64,000 nt of DNA from Mesorhizobium sp. ES1-1 (GTDB taxonomy: Bacteria > Pseudomonadota > Alphaproteobacteria > Rhizobiales > Rhizobiaceae), in assembly GCF_020164785.1 (NCBI RefSeq), contig NZ_JAIUGX010000005.1, positions 186,001-250,000 on the forward strand. Reading direction: 5' to 3'. The position numbers and the translations under genes were made by a program. The notes beneath the pieces were generated by a model that was not told the origin of the DNA, ran no database searches, and saw only the letters and a list, made by a program, of their open reading frames with translations. Position 1 is the stretch's first letter, and every line of letters begins with the position of its first letter. Below are positions 18,811 to 27,300 of the stretch, piece after piece.

Positions 18811-19698
18811 ATGGCTGATCTCGACGACATCAAGGACGGCAAGGACTGGGGCAAGGACCGTCCCGCCGACACGAGCCGCTTCTACCTCAAGGGCGCCGCC
18901 CACCATGATTGGGGCATGAAGGCGCGGCTGTCGCGCATCTTCAATCCGGCCAGCGGCCGCACTGTCATGCTGGCCTTCGACCATGGTTATTTCCAGGGAC
19001 CGACGACCGGGCTCGAACGCATGGACCTGACGATCGCCCCGCTGGCGGAGCATGCCGACGTCTTGATGTGCACGCGCGGGGGCTTACGCGCCACCATCCA
19101 GCCGGAAGTCAACAAGCCGGTTGTGCTGCGCTGCTCGGGCGGCAATTCGATCCTGACTGAACTCTCCAACGAACTGGTCGCCGTCGATATCGACGATGCG
19201 ATCCGGCTCGGCGCCGTCGCCATGGCCGCGCAGGTCTATGTCGGGGCCGAATATGAGCACAAATCGATCTCCAACGTCGTCAAGCTCATCGACACCGGCA
19301 CGCGCTACGGCATCCCGACCATGGCGGTCACTGGCGTCGGCAAGGACATGGTGCGGGATGCCCGCTATTTCGGCCTGGCGACGCGCATCGCCGCCGAGCT
19401 CGGCGCTCAATTCGTGAAATCCTATTATGTCGAGGAGGGTTTCGAGCGCATCGTGCTCGGCTGCCCGGTGCCGATCGTCATCGCCGGCGGCAAGAAGCTG
19501 CCGGAGCGCGAGGCGCTGCAGATGGCCTGGCTGGCGATTGACCAGGGTGCTGCCGGCGTCGACATGGGCCGCAACGTCTTCCAGTCGTCCAACCCGGTCG
19601 CCATGCTCAAGGCCCTCGCGGCCATCGTCCATCACGGCGAGAGAGCGGACAAGGCCTACGCCCTGTTTCGCGATCTGGAGCAGGCAAGGGCGGCCTGA
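18811..19698 (+). CDS. lsrF: 3-hydroxy-5-phosphonooxypentane-2,4-dione thiolase (LsrF)
   Basis: 295 residues, nearly collinear with E. coli LsrF from its first residues ([12 protein letters not shown]), with long conserved stretches such as [32 protein letters not shown] and [16 protein letters not shown]. The Schiff-base lysine is K203 ([13 protein letters not shown]), the same number as in E. coli. LsrF transfers the acetyl group of phosphorylated AI-2 product (P-HPD) to CoA, giving DHAP and acetyl-CoA. No lsrK, lsrR, lsrG or lsrACDB is nearby; instead it sits between a DhaKL kinase and an SDR, so its physiological substrate here may be another phosphorylated diketone. Confidence 0.9.
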   Translation: MADLDDIKDGKDWGKDRPADTSRFYLKGAAHHDWGMKARLSRIFNPASGRTVMLAFDHGYFQGPTTGLERMDLTIAPLAEHADVLMCTRGGLRATIQPEVNKPVVLRCSGGNSILTELSNELVAVDIDDAIRLGAVAMAAQVYVGAEYEHKSISNVVKLIDTGTRYGIPTMAVTGVGKDMVRDARYFGLATRIAAELGAQFVKSYYVEEGFERIVLGCPVPIVIAGGKKLPEREALQMAWLAIDQGAAGVDMGRNVFQSSNPVAMLKALAAIVHHGERADKAYALFRDLEQARAA

Positions 19699-19700
19699 CG

Positions 19701-20495
19701 ATGGTCTTGGACGAGACAATGCCCCAGGGGGCATGGAAACCGATGCGCGGCAAGGTCATGGCCGTCACCGGTGCGGCGAGCGGCATAGGCCGCGAGATCG
19801 CCCGCGTCTTCGCCCAAGCGGGGGCGGCCGTGGCGACACTCGATATCAACGACGCCGCGCTGGCGTCGCTGGCGCAGGACCATGGCTGCACGCCCTATCA
19901 ATGCGACGTCACGGATGCGCATGCGGTCAAGCGTGTGCTGGAATCGGTGGCCAGCGAGCTCGGCGGTCTCGACATCCTCGTCAGCAACGCCGGGTCGGCG
20001 CAGCAGGGCGCGATCGGCGACCTGCCGATGGAGGAGTTGCGGCGCAGTTTCGAACTGAATTTCTTCGGCCATCAGAACGCCTGCCAGGCGGCGATCCAGA
20101 TCTTCCGGCGCCAGGGGCGGGGCGGGTCGATCCTGTTCAACATCTCTAACCAGTCGGTCAATCCGGGCAAGGATTTCGGACCCTATGGCATCCCCAAGGC
20201 CGCGACGCTCGCCTTGATGAAACAGTACGCGGTCGACCATGGCCGCGAAGGCATCCGCGCCAACGGCATCAATGCCGGGCGCATCCGCTCGGGCCTGATG
20301 ACCGACCAGATGATCGTCGAGCGCGCCGGCGCGCGCGGGATGACGCCGCATGAATACATGGCCGGCAACCTGCTCGGCGTCGAGGTCACGGCCAGCGACA
20401 TTGCCGAAGCGTTCCTGCATCTGGCGCAACTGGAAAAGGTCAATGCCGCCGTGCTAACCGTCGATGGCGGCGTCGTGGCGACGTCGCTGCGCTAG
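19701..20495 (+). CDS. SDR-family oxidoreductase resembling the RhaD-linked dehydrogenase domain
   Basis: 264-residue short-chain dehydrogenase/reductase. The cofactor motif TGAASGIG is at residues 23-30, SNAG at 95-98, and the catalytic triad is S149, Y162, K166 (YGIPK). Segments NPGKDFGPYGIPKAATL, IRANGINAGRIRSGL and AGNLLGVEVTASDIAEAFL resemble the C-terminal dehydrogenase half of bifunctional rhamnulose-1-phosphate aldolase/lactaldehyde dehydrogenases. It follows lsrF by 2 bases. In this pathway it may oxidise the imported polyol to a ketose; the substrate is inferred. Confidence 0.8.
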   Translation: MVLDETMPQGAWKPMRGKVMAVTGAASGIGREIARVFAQAGAAVATLDINDAALASLAQDHGCTPYQCDVTDAHAVKRVLESVASELGGLDILVSNAGSAQQGAIGDLPMEELRRSFELNFFGHQNACQAAIQIFRRQGRGGSILFNISNQSVNPGKDFGPYGIPKAATLALMKQYAVDHGREGIRANGINAGRIRSGLMTDQMIVERAGARGMTPHEYMAGNLLGVEVTASDIAEAFLHLAQLEKVNAAVLTVDGGVVATSLR

Positions 20496-20514
20496 AGCGA
20501 ACGGGACGAGGAAG

Positions 20515-22236
20515 ATGACAACGATCCACGACGCGCCGGAGGATTTTGCGACAACCGCGCTTGCCGGTTTCTGCGCCATTCATGCCCGCACCGTGCGGCT
20601 GGTCAAGGGCGGCGTGGTGAGATCGACCGCGGTCGCCAAGGGCAAGGTCTCGCTCGTCGTCGGTGGCGGTTCCGGCCACTATCCGGCCTTCGCGGGCTAT
20701 GTCGGCCCCGGTTTCGCAGACGCGGCGGTGGCCGGCGACGTATTCGCCTCGCCCTCGACCGCCGCCGTGGCGCGTGTCTGCCGCCATGCGGACAAGGGCG
20801 GCGGAATAATCCTCGGCTTCGGCAATTATGCGGGCGATGTGTTGAACTTCGGCGTGGCGGCCGAGCGCCTGCGCGCCGAAGGCATCGATGTGCGCATTGT
20901 GCCGGTGACCGACGATGTCGCCAGCGCGGCATCCGACATGGTTGCCAAACGCCGCGGCATTGCCGGCTCCGTGCTGGTCTACAAGGTCGCGGGCGCCGCC
21001 GCCGAGGCCGGGCTCGGGCTCGACGAGGTTGAACGCCTCACGCGGCTGGCCAATGCGCGCACGGTGTCATTCGGCGTCGCCTTCGATGGCTGCACGCTGC
21101 CGGGCGCCGCATCACCGCTGTTCACAGTTCCCGATGCAAAGATGGCGCTCGGCCTCGGCATTCATGGCGAGCCGGGGATCCGCGAGGAGGACATGCCGAC
21201 GGCAGCCGATCTGGCCAGGCTGCTGGTCGACAAGCTCGTCGCCGAGCGGCCGGAGGGGACGCGCAAGGTTGCGGCCCTGCTCAACGGGCTCGGCGCAACC
21301 AAATATGAAGAGCTTTTCGTGCTCTGGCAGGGCGTCGCGGCGGAACTGGCGGCGCATGGCCTGGAGGTCGTCGAGCCGGAAGCCGGTGAATTCGTCACCA
21401 GCCTGGACATGAAGGGGTGCTCGCTCAGCCTGATGTGGCTGGACGAGGAACTGGAGCGCTATTGGCGGGCGCCGAGCGACGCGCCGGTGCTGCGCAAGGG
21501 CCAGATCATTGCCGTCGAGCCGGCCCCCTCCATGGTCGACGAGGCCGACGCCGAGGCCGTGTATGAGCCCGCTTCAGCGCCGTCCCGCGCCGGCGGCGCA
21601 TGCGTAGCCTCGTTGCTGGCCGAGATGGAGTCGATGCTGAACACGAATGGCGAGATGCTTGGCCGCCTGGACGCCATTGCCGGTGATGGGGACCACGGTC
21701 AGGGGATGAGCCGTGGCGCGGCATCAGCCGTGAAGGCGGCGCAAGGCGCGGTGGCCGCCGGAGCAGGGGCCGCAAGCGTGCTGGCAGCCGCCGGAGATGC
21801 ATGGGCGGACCGGGCGGGCGGCACGTCGGGAGTGCTCTGGGGCCTGTTGCTGCGCGCCTGGAGCGACGTCTTCCGCGACGACGAGGCGATCAAGGCGCAT
21901 TCCGTCGTCACCGGAGCGCGCCTGGCGCTGGACGGGATCACGCGGCTGGGCGGGGCGCGGCCCGGCGACAAGACGCTGGTCGACGCGCTGGTTCCCTTCG
22001 TCGAAACGCTGGAGCGTGAAAGCGCGGCGGGACAGTCCCTGCCGCATGCCTGGCAAGCGGCGGCGAAGGCCGCTCGCGCGGCCGCGGAGGCAACCGCGTC
22101 GATGACGCCCAGGCTTGGCCGCGCGAGGCCGCTGGCCGAGCGCAGCATCGGCCATCCCGATCCGGGCGCCGTGTCGCTTGCGCTTTGCGCGGAGGTCGGC
22201 GCGTCCTTCCTCGGAACGCATCCGGCGCTGACCTAG
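20515..22236 (+). CDS. Fused DhaK-DhaL kinase (ATP-dependent dihydroxyacetone/erythrulose kinase type)
   Basis: 573-residue single-chain kinase. The DhaK part (about residues 1-335) has GGGSGHYPAFAG, GNYAGDVLNFG and GIHGEPG with the substrate-binding histidine H217; a linker of about 35 residues leads to the DhaL part (about 370-573) with AGDGDHGQGMSRG and [11 protein letters not shown]. The fused architecture is typical of ATP-dependent enzymes, including L- and D-erythrulose kinases of tetritol pathways. The start MTTIHDAP at 20515 follows a GACGAGGAAG Shine-Dalgarno. Its stop abuts the ATG of the TIM-like isomerase. L-erythrulose kinase is the best guess from the two downstream isomerases. 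Confidence 0.82.
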   Translation: MTTIHDAPEDFATTALAGFCAIHARTVRLVKGGVVRSTAVAKGKVSLVVGGGSGHYPAFAGYVGPGFADAAVAGDVFASPSTAAVARVCRHADKGGGIILGFGNYAGDVLNFGVAAERLRAEGIDVRIVPVTDDVASAASDMVAKRRGIAGSVLVYKVAGAAAEAGLGLDEVERLTRLANARTVSFGVAFDGCTLPGAASPLFTVPDAKMALGLGIHGEPGIREEDMPTAADLARLLVDKLVAERPEGTRKVAALLNGLGATKYEELFVLWQGVAAELAAHGLEVVEPEAGEFVTSLDMKGCSLSLMWLDEELERYWRAPSDAPVLRKGQIIAVEPAPSMVDEADAEAVYEPASAPSRAGGACVASLLAEMESMLNTNGEMLGRLDAIAGDGDHGQGMSRGAASAVKAAQGAVAAGAGAASVLAAAGDAWADRAGGTSGVLWGLLLRAWSDVFRDDEAIKAHSVVTGARLALDGITRLGGARPGDKTLVDALVPFVETLERESAAGQSLPHAWQAAAKAARAAAEATASMTPRLGRARPLAERSIGHPDPGAVSLALCAEVGASFLGTHPALT

Positions 22237-23073
22237 ATGGACCAGAGCAGCCGAACCGCGCATTCGGCGCTGGCGCCCTATTGGGTGGGCACCAGCTGGA
22301 AAATGAACAAGACGCTGGCGGAAGGCCTGGCCTTCGCCGAGGCGCTGTCGGCGTTCGTGCCCGGGCTCGACGCCCGGATCCAGCCCTTCATCCTTCCGCC
22401 CTTCACCAGTGCTCGCGAGGTGAAGCGCGCCCTGGCGTCGACGCGCACGAAAGTCGGCGCGCAGAACATGCATTGGGCCGACGAAGGCGCCTGGACCGGG
22501 GAGATTTCGCCGGTCATGCTCAGGGATTGCGGCCTCGACATGGTCGAGATCGGCCATAGCGAACGGCGCGCGCATTTCGGCGAGACCGACCGAACCGTCG
22601 GGCTAAAGACCGCCGCCGCCATCCGCCACGGACTGACGCCGTTGATCTGCGTCGGCGAGACGAAGGCCGAGCGGGACGCCGGCCGTGCAGACCAGATCAT
22701 TGGAGATCAGGTGAGGTGCGCGCTGCAATTTCTGGAGACGGCAAGCGCGCCTTCTGAGGTGCTGTTCGCGTATGAACCCGTCTGGGCGATCGGCGAGGGC
22801 GGAACCCCGGCCGGCGCAAGCTATGTCGAGCGCCAGCACGCCTTTATCAAGTCGGTCGCGGCCGGCCTGCTGGAGAGCGCGCCGCGCGTGCTCTATGGCG
22901 GCAGCGTCAACCAGGAGAATGCCGCGGAGCTGATCGCGCAGCCGGGTGTCGATGGGCTGTTCATCGGCCGTGCCGCCTGGGACGTCAGCGACTACATACG
23001 CATCTTGACCATCGTCGCGGCGACTGTCGGCGAATTGCCCAGCCCGCCTGCCTACAAGGAGGACGTACAGTGA
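22237..23073 (+). CDS. Triose-phosphate-isomerase-like enzyme, probable tetrulose-phosphate isomerase (EryH/LerI type)
   Basis: 278-residue TIM-barrel isomerase. The catalytic residues are all visible: Lys in TSWKMNK, His in EIGHSERR and Glu in [10 protein letters not shown], plus the phosphate loop [11 protein letters not shown]. It is about 25 residues longer than housekeeping TpiA, mainly at the N-terminus. In Brucella erythritol catabolism and mycobacterial threitol catabolism a TpiA paralogue converts L-erythrulose-1-phosphate to D-erythrulose-4-phosphate; the kinase upstream and RpiB-like enzyme downstream match that arrangement. Ordinary triose-phosphate isomerase activity cannot be excluded. 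Confidence 0.8.
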   Translation: MDQSSRTAHSALAPYWVGTSWKMNKTLAEGLAFAEALSAFVPGLDARIQPFILPPFTSAREVKRALASTRTKVGAQNMHWADEGAWTGEISPVMLRDCGLDMVEIGHSERRAHFGETDRTVGLKTAAAIRHGLTPLICVGETKAERDAGRADQIIGDQVRCALQFLETASAPSEVLFAYEPVWAIGEGGTPAGASYVERQHAFIKSVAAGLLESAPRVLYGGSVNQENAAELIAQPGVDGLFIGRAAWDVSDYIRILTIVAATVGELPSPPAYKEDVQ

Positions 23074-23507
23074 AAATCGTGATCGGAGCCGACAGCGCGG
23101 GCAAGCCCTTGCTCGATGTCATCGCGGCGCATCTTGCCACCAAGCCTGACCTGGAGGTCACCGACCTCAGCCAGGCCGGCTACTACGCCGACCTCGCCGC
23201 GAAGGCAGGACAAGAGCTTCTCGCCGGCAGGCATGATCGCGGCATTCTGTTTTGCGGCACGGGCATTGGCGTTTCCATCGCCGCCAACAAGGTGCCGGGC
23301 ATTCGCGCGGCACTCACCCATGACACCTATTCCGCGGAGCGGGCGGCCAAGTCCAACAACGCGCAGATCATCACCATGGGCGCCAGGGTGGTCGGACCGG
23401 AGCTGGCCAAGGCGATCGTGGATTCCTGGCTGGCCTCTGACTTCGATCCGAACGGTCCGTCGGCGGCCAATGTCAAGGCGATCGACAGCCTGGATTCCGC
23501 GAAGTAG
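23070..23507 (+). CDS. rpiB: RpiB/LacAB family isomerase, probable D-erythrulose-4-phosphate isomerase (EryI/DerI type)
   Basis: 145-residue sugar-phosphate isomerase. [17 protein letters not shown] contains the catalytic cysteine (C62) and the phosphate-binding loop. The N-terminal motif reads GADSAG where ribose-5-phosphate isomerase B normally has DHAG, so the usual His is replaced by Ser, which fits a specialised paralogue. The start is a GTG at 23070 with a textbook AAGGAGG Shine-Dalgarno, overlapping the preceding stop by 4 bases. It would yield D-erythrose-4-phosphate, entering the pentose phosphate pathway. Last gene of the 13-gene unit. Confidence 0.83.
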   Translation: MKIVIGADSAGKPLLDVIAAHLATKPDLEVTDLSQAGYYADLAAKAGQELLAGRHDRGILFCGTGIGVSIAANKVPGIRAALTHDTYSAERAAKSNNAQIITMGARVVGPELAKAIVDSWLASDFDPNGPSAANVKAIDSLDSAK

Positions 23508-23529
23508 CACCAAGGCGACAGTGGGGGGT

Positions 23530-23554
23530 TGGCGGCATCCAATGGGCGCCGCCA
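23530..23554. terminator. Hairpin between convergent rpiB and MDR genes
   Basis: TGGCGGC (23530-23536) pairs with GCCGCCA (23548-23554) around an 11-base loop. It is centred in the 56-base gap between two genes that end towards each other, so it may act as a bidirectional terminator, though no clear T-run follows on either side. Confidence 0.5.
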
Positions 23555-23563
23555 GCGTTCCCG

Positions 23564-24577
23564 TCAGGGTTCGATCACCACCTTGCCGTAGACCTGCCGG
23601 TCATCCAGCAGCCGCATGGCTTCCCCCGCATCCTCGAGGGAAAACCGCTTCGGGTGCAGCGCAGGCTTCAGCTTGCCGGCCTTGACGAGTTCGAGCAACG
23701 CCATCACGTCGTCACGCGACCAGCCGTTCGAGCCGACGATGTTGAGCTCGAAGGTCCAGATCAGGCGGAGATCCTCGTGCGGATCGTAGCCGGCGGTGGC
23801 GCCGCAAGTGAGCAGCCGGCCGTCGCGACGCATGACGCGCAGCGAAGGCACCCATGTGTCGCCGCCGGTGAAATTGACGACGACATCGATGCCGCCTTCG
23901 TCGTGCCCAAAGACACGGGCGCGGCCAAACTGGCGGCGGCATTCCGCGACCCAGTCGCCCTGCGCGTAATTGATGCCGAAATCGGCCCCCAGTGCCTTCA
24001 GGCGATCGAGCTTCTCGTCGCTCGAGGCGCAGGCGATGACAGTCGCGCCGGCCTGTTTGGCGAGTTGCACGCAGCAGGTGCCGACACCGCCGGACGCACC
24101 CAGGACAAGAACCTTCTCGCCAGGCTGGATCTTGCCGCGCGTCACCATCATCCGGTACGCGGTGCCATAAGCAACAGGCAGCGCCGCGGCGTCCGCAAAG
24201 CTGATTTCGTCGTCGAGCGGGATGATCATGTGCGCCGGCACGCGCACCAGTTCGGCAAGTCCGCCATCGAAAGTCTCCCCGAGCAGCCCACCCTTGACGC
24301 GCTCGATCGGGTCGACCAGCACGCGCTGTCCGACCCGCAGGCCCTGGACGTCGCCGCCCACGGCGGCGATCTCGCCGGCGACGTCGATGCCGAGGATCAG
24401 CGGCATGCCGATCTTGATGCCCGGCATGCCCTTGCGAGTGAAGACGTCGTGATAGTTGAGCGTGCAGGCACGCACCCTGACCAGCACGTCCCCGGCTTCC
24501 GGGGCCGGGTCGCGATAGGATGGTTCGTAAACCATCCGGTCCAGGCCACCATGTTCATAGGTTACGACGGCGCGCAT
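23564..24577 (-). CDS. Medium-chain dehydrogenase/reductase (quinone-oxidoreductase-like)
   Basis: 337-residue MDR enzyme. The N-terminal GroES-like domain (YHDVFTRKGMPGI) is followed by the Rossmann motif VLGASGGVGTCCVQLAKQAG and the C-terminal DDRQVYGKVVIEP. The cluster of structural-zinc cysteines is absent, as in zinc-independent members (quinone or enoyl reductases). It is the last gene of the Liv-transporter operon, 59 bases after the acyl-CoA synthetase, and may reduce an enoyl-CoA or oxidise an alcohol intermediate; substrate unknown. Confidence 0.8.
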   Translation of the reverse strand: MRAVVTYEHGGLDRMVYEPSYRDPAPEAGDVLVRVRACTLNYHDVFTRKGMPGIKIGMPLILGIDVAGEIAAVGGDVQGLRVGQRVLVDPIERVKGGLLGETFDGGLAELVRVPAHMIIPLDDEISFADAAALPVAYGTAYRMMVTRGKIQPGEKVLVLGASGGVGTCCVQLAKQAGATVIACASSDEKLDRLKALGADFGINYAQGDWVAECRRQFGRARVFGHDEGGIDVVVNFTGGDTWVPSLRVMRRDGRLLTCGATAGYDPHEDLRLIWTFELNIVGSNGWSRDDVMALLELVKAGKLKPALHPKRFSLEDAGEAMRLLDDRQVYGKVVIEP

Positions 24578-24636
24578 GCGTGATCTCCCTGTATCGTTTC
24601 TTGTCTTGCTGTGTCCCGGAGTGGCCCCGCAGCCGG

Positions 24637-26205
24637 CTAGCCCAGCGTGCCGAAACGCTCGAGCATCATCCGCTGCACGACCTTGCGGTCGATCTTGCCC
24701 GGGCCATTGAGCGGCAGTTCCTCGGTGAAGACGATCCGGCGCGGATGGGCGTAGGCAGGGCCGACCGAGAGGCAGAACTGCTTGAGCTCCTCCTCGGTGA
24801 TGTCGCGGCCCTTGGCCTTGACCACCATGGCCACCGGCACCTCGCCCTTGATGCGGTGCGGGACCGGCACCACGGAAGCCTCGGCGACGGCGGGGTTGCG
24901 CAGCAGCATGTTCTCGATCTCGAGCGGATAGACATTTTCGCCGCCCGAATTGAACATGTCGTCGGTGCGGCCGCGGAAATAGAAGAAGCCGTCCTGGTCT
25001 TTGGAAAAGACGTCGCCGGTCCTGAGCCAGCCGTCCTGCAGCCTTTGCCTGTTGACCTCGGGCAGCTTCCAGTAGCCGGGCGTGACGCCCGGATTGCGCA
25101 CCAGCAATTCGCCATAGGACGGGTCTTCATTGCCGGCCGAATCGACGAGCTTGACTTCCCCTTCCGGCCACACGACGCCGCAACTGCCATGCGGCACGGG
25201 GCGGCCATCGGTCGGGGTGCCGATCATCACCGGGCCGCCCTCGGTAAGCCCATAGCTTTCGGAGGCCGCGACGCCGAAGGCCGCTTCAACGGCGTCGAGC
25301 AGTTCCTTGGGCGTCGGGGCCGAGCCGATCTTCAGGCCCTTGAGCGCGGAGAAGTCGAGGGTCTCGATCAGGTCGCGTTCCTGCAGCAGCAGCGTGAACA
25401 CCGCCGGAACGGCGCCGGCATGGGTGCAACGATAGTCGGCCAGCGCATGGAGGAAGCGGCGCGGTTCGAAATTCGGCAGCAGCACCACCGAGGCGCCCCA
25501 GCTCAGCATCGGCTTGATGGCGCCGGCCATGGCGTTCTTGTGGTAGAGCGGCACGGCCGCCAGCGCCCGGTGCTCGGGCAGGCCCGGCCAGTATTTCTGC
25601 AGGCAGCCGAGCCACCAGACCTGCCCGGCATGGGTCAGCACCACGCCCTTGGGCCGGCCGGTCGAGCCGGACGTGTAGGGCTGGAAGGAAGGATGGTCGT
25701 CGTCCAGCCGCACAGGATCGAAGCGCGGCTCGGCCGCCGCGAGCGCCGTCTCGTAATCCACCCAGCCGGGCCGCGATGTCTCGAAGGCGATCCTGACCTT
25801 GCAACCGATCAGCTCGACCAGCGGAGCGACATGCGGGTTGGCCGAATCCTCGACGATCGCGCCGACACATTCGGCGTCGCGCATGATGTATTCCAGCGCC
25901 TCGGCGCCGAGCTTGGTATTGAGGGGAACCGGCACGATGCCGGCGCGCATGGCGCCGAAGAAGGTTTCGACAAATTCGAACCGGTTGCTGACCGACAGCG
26001 CCAGCCTGTCGCCCGGCTGCATGCCGGAATCGACCAGCAGCCGGGCCGCCCTGTCGAGGCGCTCTTCAAGTTCGCGGTAGAGGACCTCGCGCGCGGGCTC
26101 GCGCGACAAGTCGATGATGGCGATATTGTCGGGATAGAGGCCGGCGGCATCGTGGTTCCAATAACCAAGATTGTTCCAGCGCGGATTGTCTGGCGTGATC
26201 GGCAT
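24637..26205 (-). CDS. Acyl-CoA synthetase (AMP-forming)
   Basis: 522-residue adenylate-forming ligase that activates a carboxylic acid with ATP and CoA. The P-loop-like YTSGSTGRPKGVVLTH, the YGLTEGG motif, the LRTGDVFSKDQDGFFYF core and the C-terminal catalytic lysine in NGPGKIDRK are all present. Start MPITPDNPRW at 26205; the frame extends upstream but into the VOC gene without family similarity. It lies in the operon with a Liv-type transporter and thioesterase, so it probably activates the imported acid. Whether that acid is aromatic, branched or alicyclic cannot be read from the sequence. Confidence 0.88.
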   Translation of the reverse strand: MPITPDNPRWNNLGYWNHDAAGLYPDNIAIIDLSREPAREVLYRELEERLDRAARLLVDSGMQPGDRLALSVSNRFEFVETFFGAMRAGIVPVPLNTKLGAEALEYIMRDAECVGAIVEDSANPHVAPLVELIGCKVRIAFETSRPGWVDYETALAAAEPRFDPVRLDDDHPSFQPYTSGSTGRPKGVVLTHAGQVWWLGCLQKYWPGLPEHRALAAVPLYHKNAMAGAIKPMLSWGASVVLLPNFEPRRFLHALADYRCTHAGAVPAVFTLLLQERDLIETLDFSALKGLKIGSAPTPKELLDAVEAAFGVAASESYGLTEGGPVMIGTPTDGRPVPHGSCGVVWPEGEVKLVDSAGNEDPSYGELLVRNPGVTPGYWKLPEVNRQRLQDGWLRTGDVFSKDQDGFFYFRGRTDDMFNSGGENVYPLEIENMLLRNPAVAEASVVPVPHRIKGEVPVAMVVKAKGRDITEEELKQFCLSVGPAYAHPRRIVFTEELPLNGPGKIDRKVVQRMMLERFGTLG

Positions 26206-26242
26206 AGGGGACTCGCTTTCGGATACGTATGGCCTGGTGCTG

Positions 26243-26869
26243 TCAGGACGCGGTGAGGACGACTTCGCCCCTGGGCGTGCCCAGGACCGCGAGAAACCCC
26301 GGCCTGGCGGCAAGCCGCACCGCAACTTCGATGCCCATCTCGCCATAGATGCGGGCCAGTGCGTCGGCCTGCGGATGGTGCACGGTGAATTCGCGCAGCG
26401 TGGCGCCGGTGGGCGTGCTCGCCGCTGGGTGCGGCGAGGCCTTCCAGTCGATGCCGAAGGGGATCATCTCGCCGAAGACGGTATCCTCGATATAGAGGCA
26501 GGCCCAGTCGAGCCGCACGCCGTCCGGTCGCGTCCGGCCCATTTCGATCGGACCTCGGGTGCGGATGCCGGCCCGGGCGGCCGCGGCCGCATAGGCATCG
26601 AGATCCGTGGTGCGCACGGCGAAAGTGGCGAGGCCCGGCTCGGCCAGCGCGGCGATGCTTCCACCGCGGTTGCCTTCGAGCGACTGCGCCGGATCGGGCG
26701 AGATGATCTCCAGATAAATGCCGCCGAGCGACAGCAGGCTGTTGCGGGTGCCGAAACCGGGATGCGAACCGCCCCGGGCCGGGGTGACGCCAGTGAGCCG
26801 GCCGATCAGCGCCGACCCGGCATCGAGGTCGGGGGCTGCCCAGAGAATATGGTCGAGTTCGACGCTCAT
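26243..26869 (-). CDS. VOC (glyoxalase-like) domain protein
   Basis: 208 residues. VELDHILWAAPDLDAGSALI at the N-terminus and the spacing of following strands (GTRNSLLSLGGIYLEIISPD) match the glyoxalase-like domain family Glyoxalase_3. Such proteins are metal-dependent lyases, isomerases or dioxygenase relatives; the reaction here is unknown. Start ATG at 26869 with Shine-Dalgarno AAAGGAAA; a longer frame to 27181 overlaps the thioesterase gene out of frame. It sits between thioesterase and acyl-CoA synthetase genes in the same operon. Confidence 0.75.
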   Translation of the reverse strand: MSVELDHILWAAPDLDAGSALIGRLTGVTPARGGSHPGFGTRNSLLSLGGIYLEIISPDPAQSLEGNRGGSIAALAEPGLATFAVRTTDLDAYAAAAARAGIRTRGPIEMGRTRPDGVRLDWACLYIEDTVFGEMIPFGIDWKASPHPAASTPTGATLREFTVHHPQADALARIYGEMGIEVAVRLAARPGFLAVLGTPRGEVVLTAS

Positions 26870-26886
26870 GTCGTTTCCTTTCAGTC

Positions 26887-27300
26887 CTAACGTGTCAGGG
26901 TCAGGTAGACGCCGCGTCCGCTGGCTACGAGCCTTTGCTGCTCGTCGAACACCCTTGCCTCCGCCGTCGCCAGCGTGCCGCCGAGCTTGATGACGCTGGC
27001 CTGGGCGACAAGCGCGCCAGGCTGTGCGGCGCGGTGATAATCGACCCGCATGTCGACGGTCGGCACGCCCCGACCGAGCTTGGCCGCGACCGCATAGTCG
27101 CCGGCAAGGTCGATCAGCGCCGCCAGGATGCCGCCATGGGTGTAGCGCACCACGGGGTCGGAGACGAACTCCTCGCGCCATGGCAGCAGGATCTCCACGC
27201 TGTCTGCGGTAAGCGACTTCAGGGTGACACCCAGCCAGCGATGGAACGGCGCATCGCGCACCATGGCATCGAGCGCCTCGAAATCCACTGCGTCAGCCAT
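26887..27300 (-). CDS. PaaI-type hotdog-fold thioesterase
   Basis: 137-residue hotdog protein with YTHGGILAALIDLAGDYA, the HGG-containing helix typical of PaaI/4HBT-type acyl-CoA thioesterases, and the strand DMRVDYHRAAQPGALVAQA. It probably hydrolyses an acyl-CoA intermediate, releasing CoA. Start MADAVDFEAL at 27300 overlaps livF by 8 bases. The TetR regulator of this locus carries a second hotdog domain of similar type. Confidence 0.83.
   Translation of the reverse strand: MADAVDFEALDAMVRDAPFHRWLGVTLKSLTADSVEILLPWREEFVSDPVVRYTHGGILAALIDLAGDYAVAAKLGRGVPTVDMRVDYHRAAQPGALVAQASVIKLGGTLATAEARVFDEQQRLVASGRGVYLTLTR

Noticed and set aside
18811..19698. AI-2 (lsr) quorum-sensing operon
   Set aside because: Only lsrF is present. 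The surrounding importer is CUT1 type, not LsrACDB, and lsrK, lsrG and lsrR are missing, so calling this an AI-2 uptake operon would overstate the evidence.
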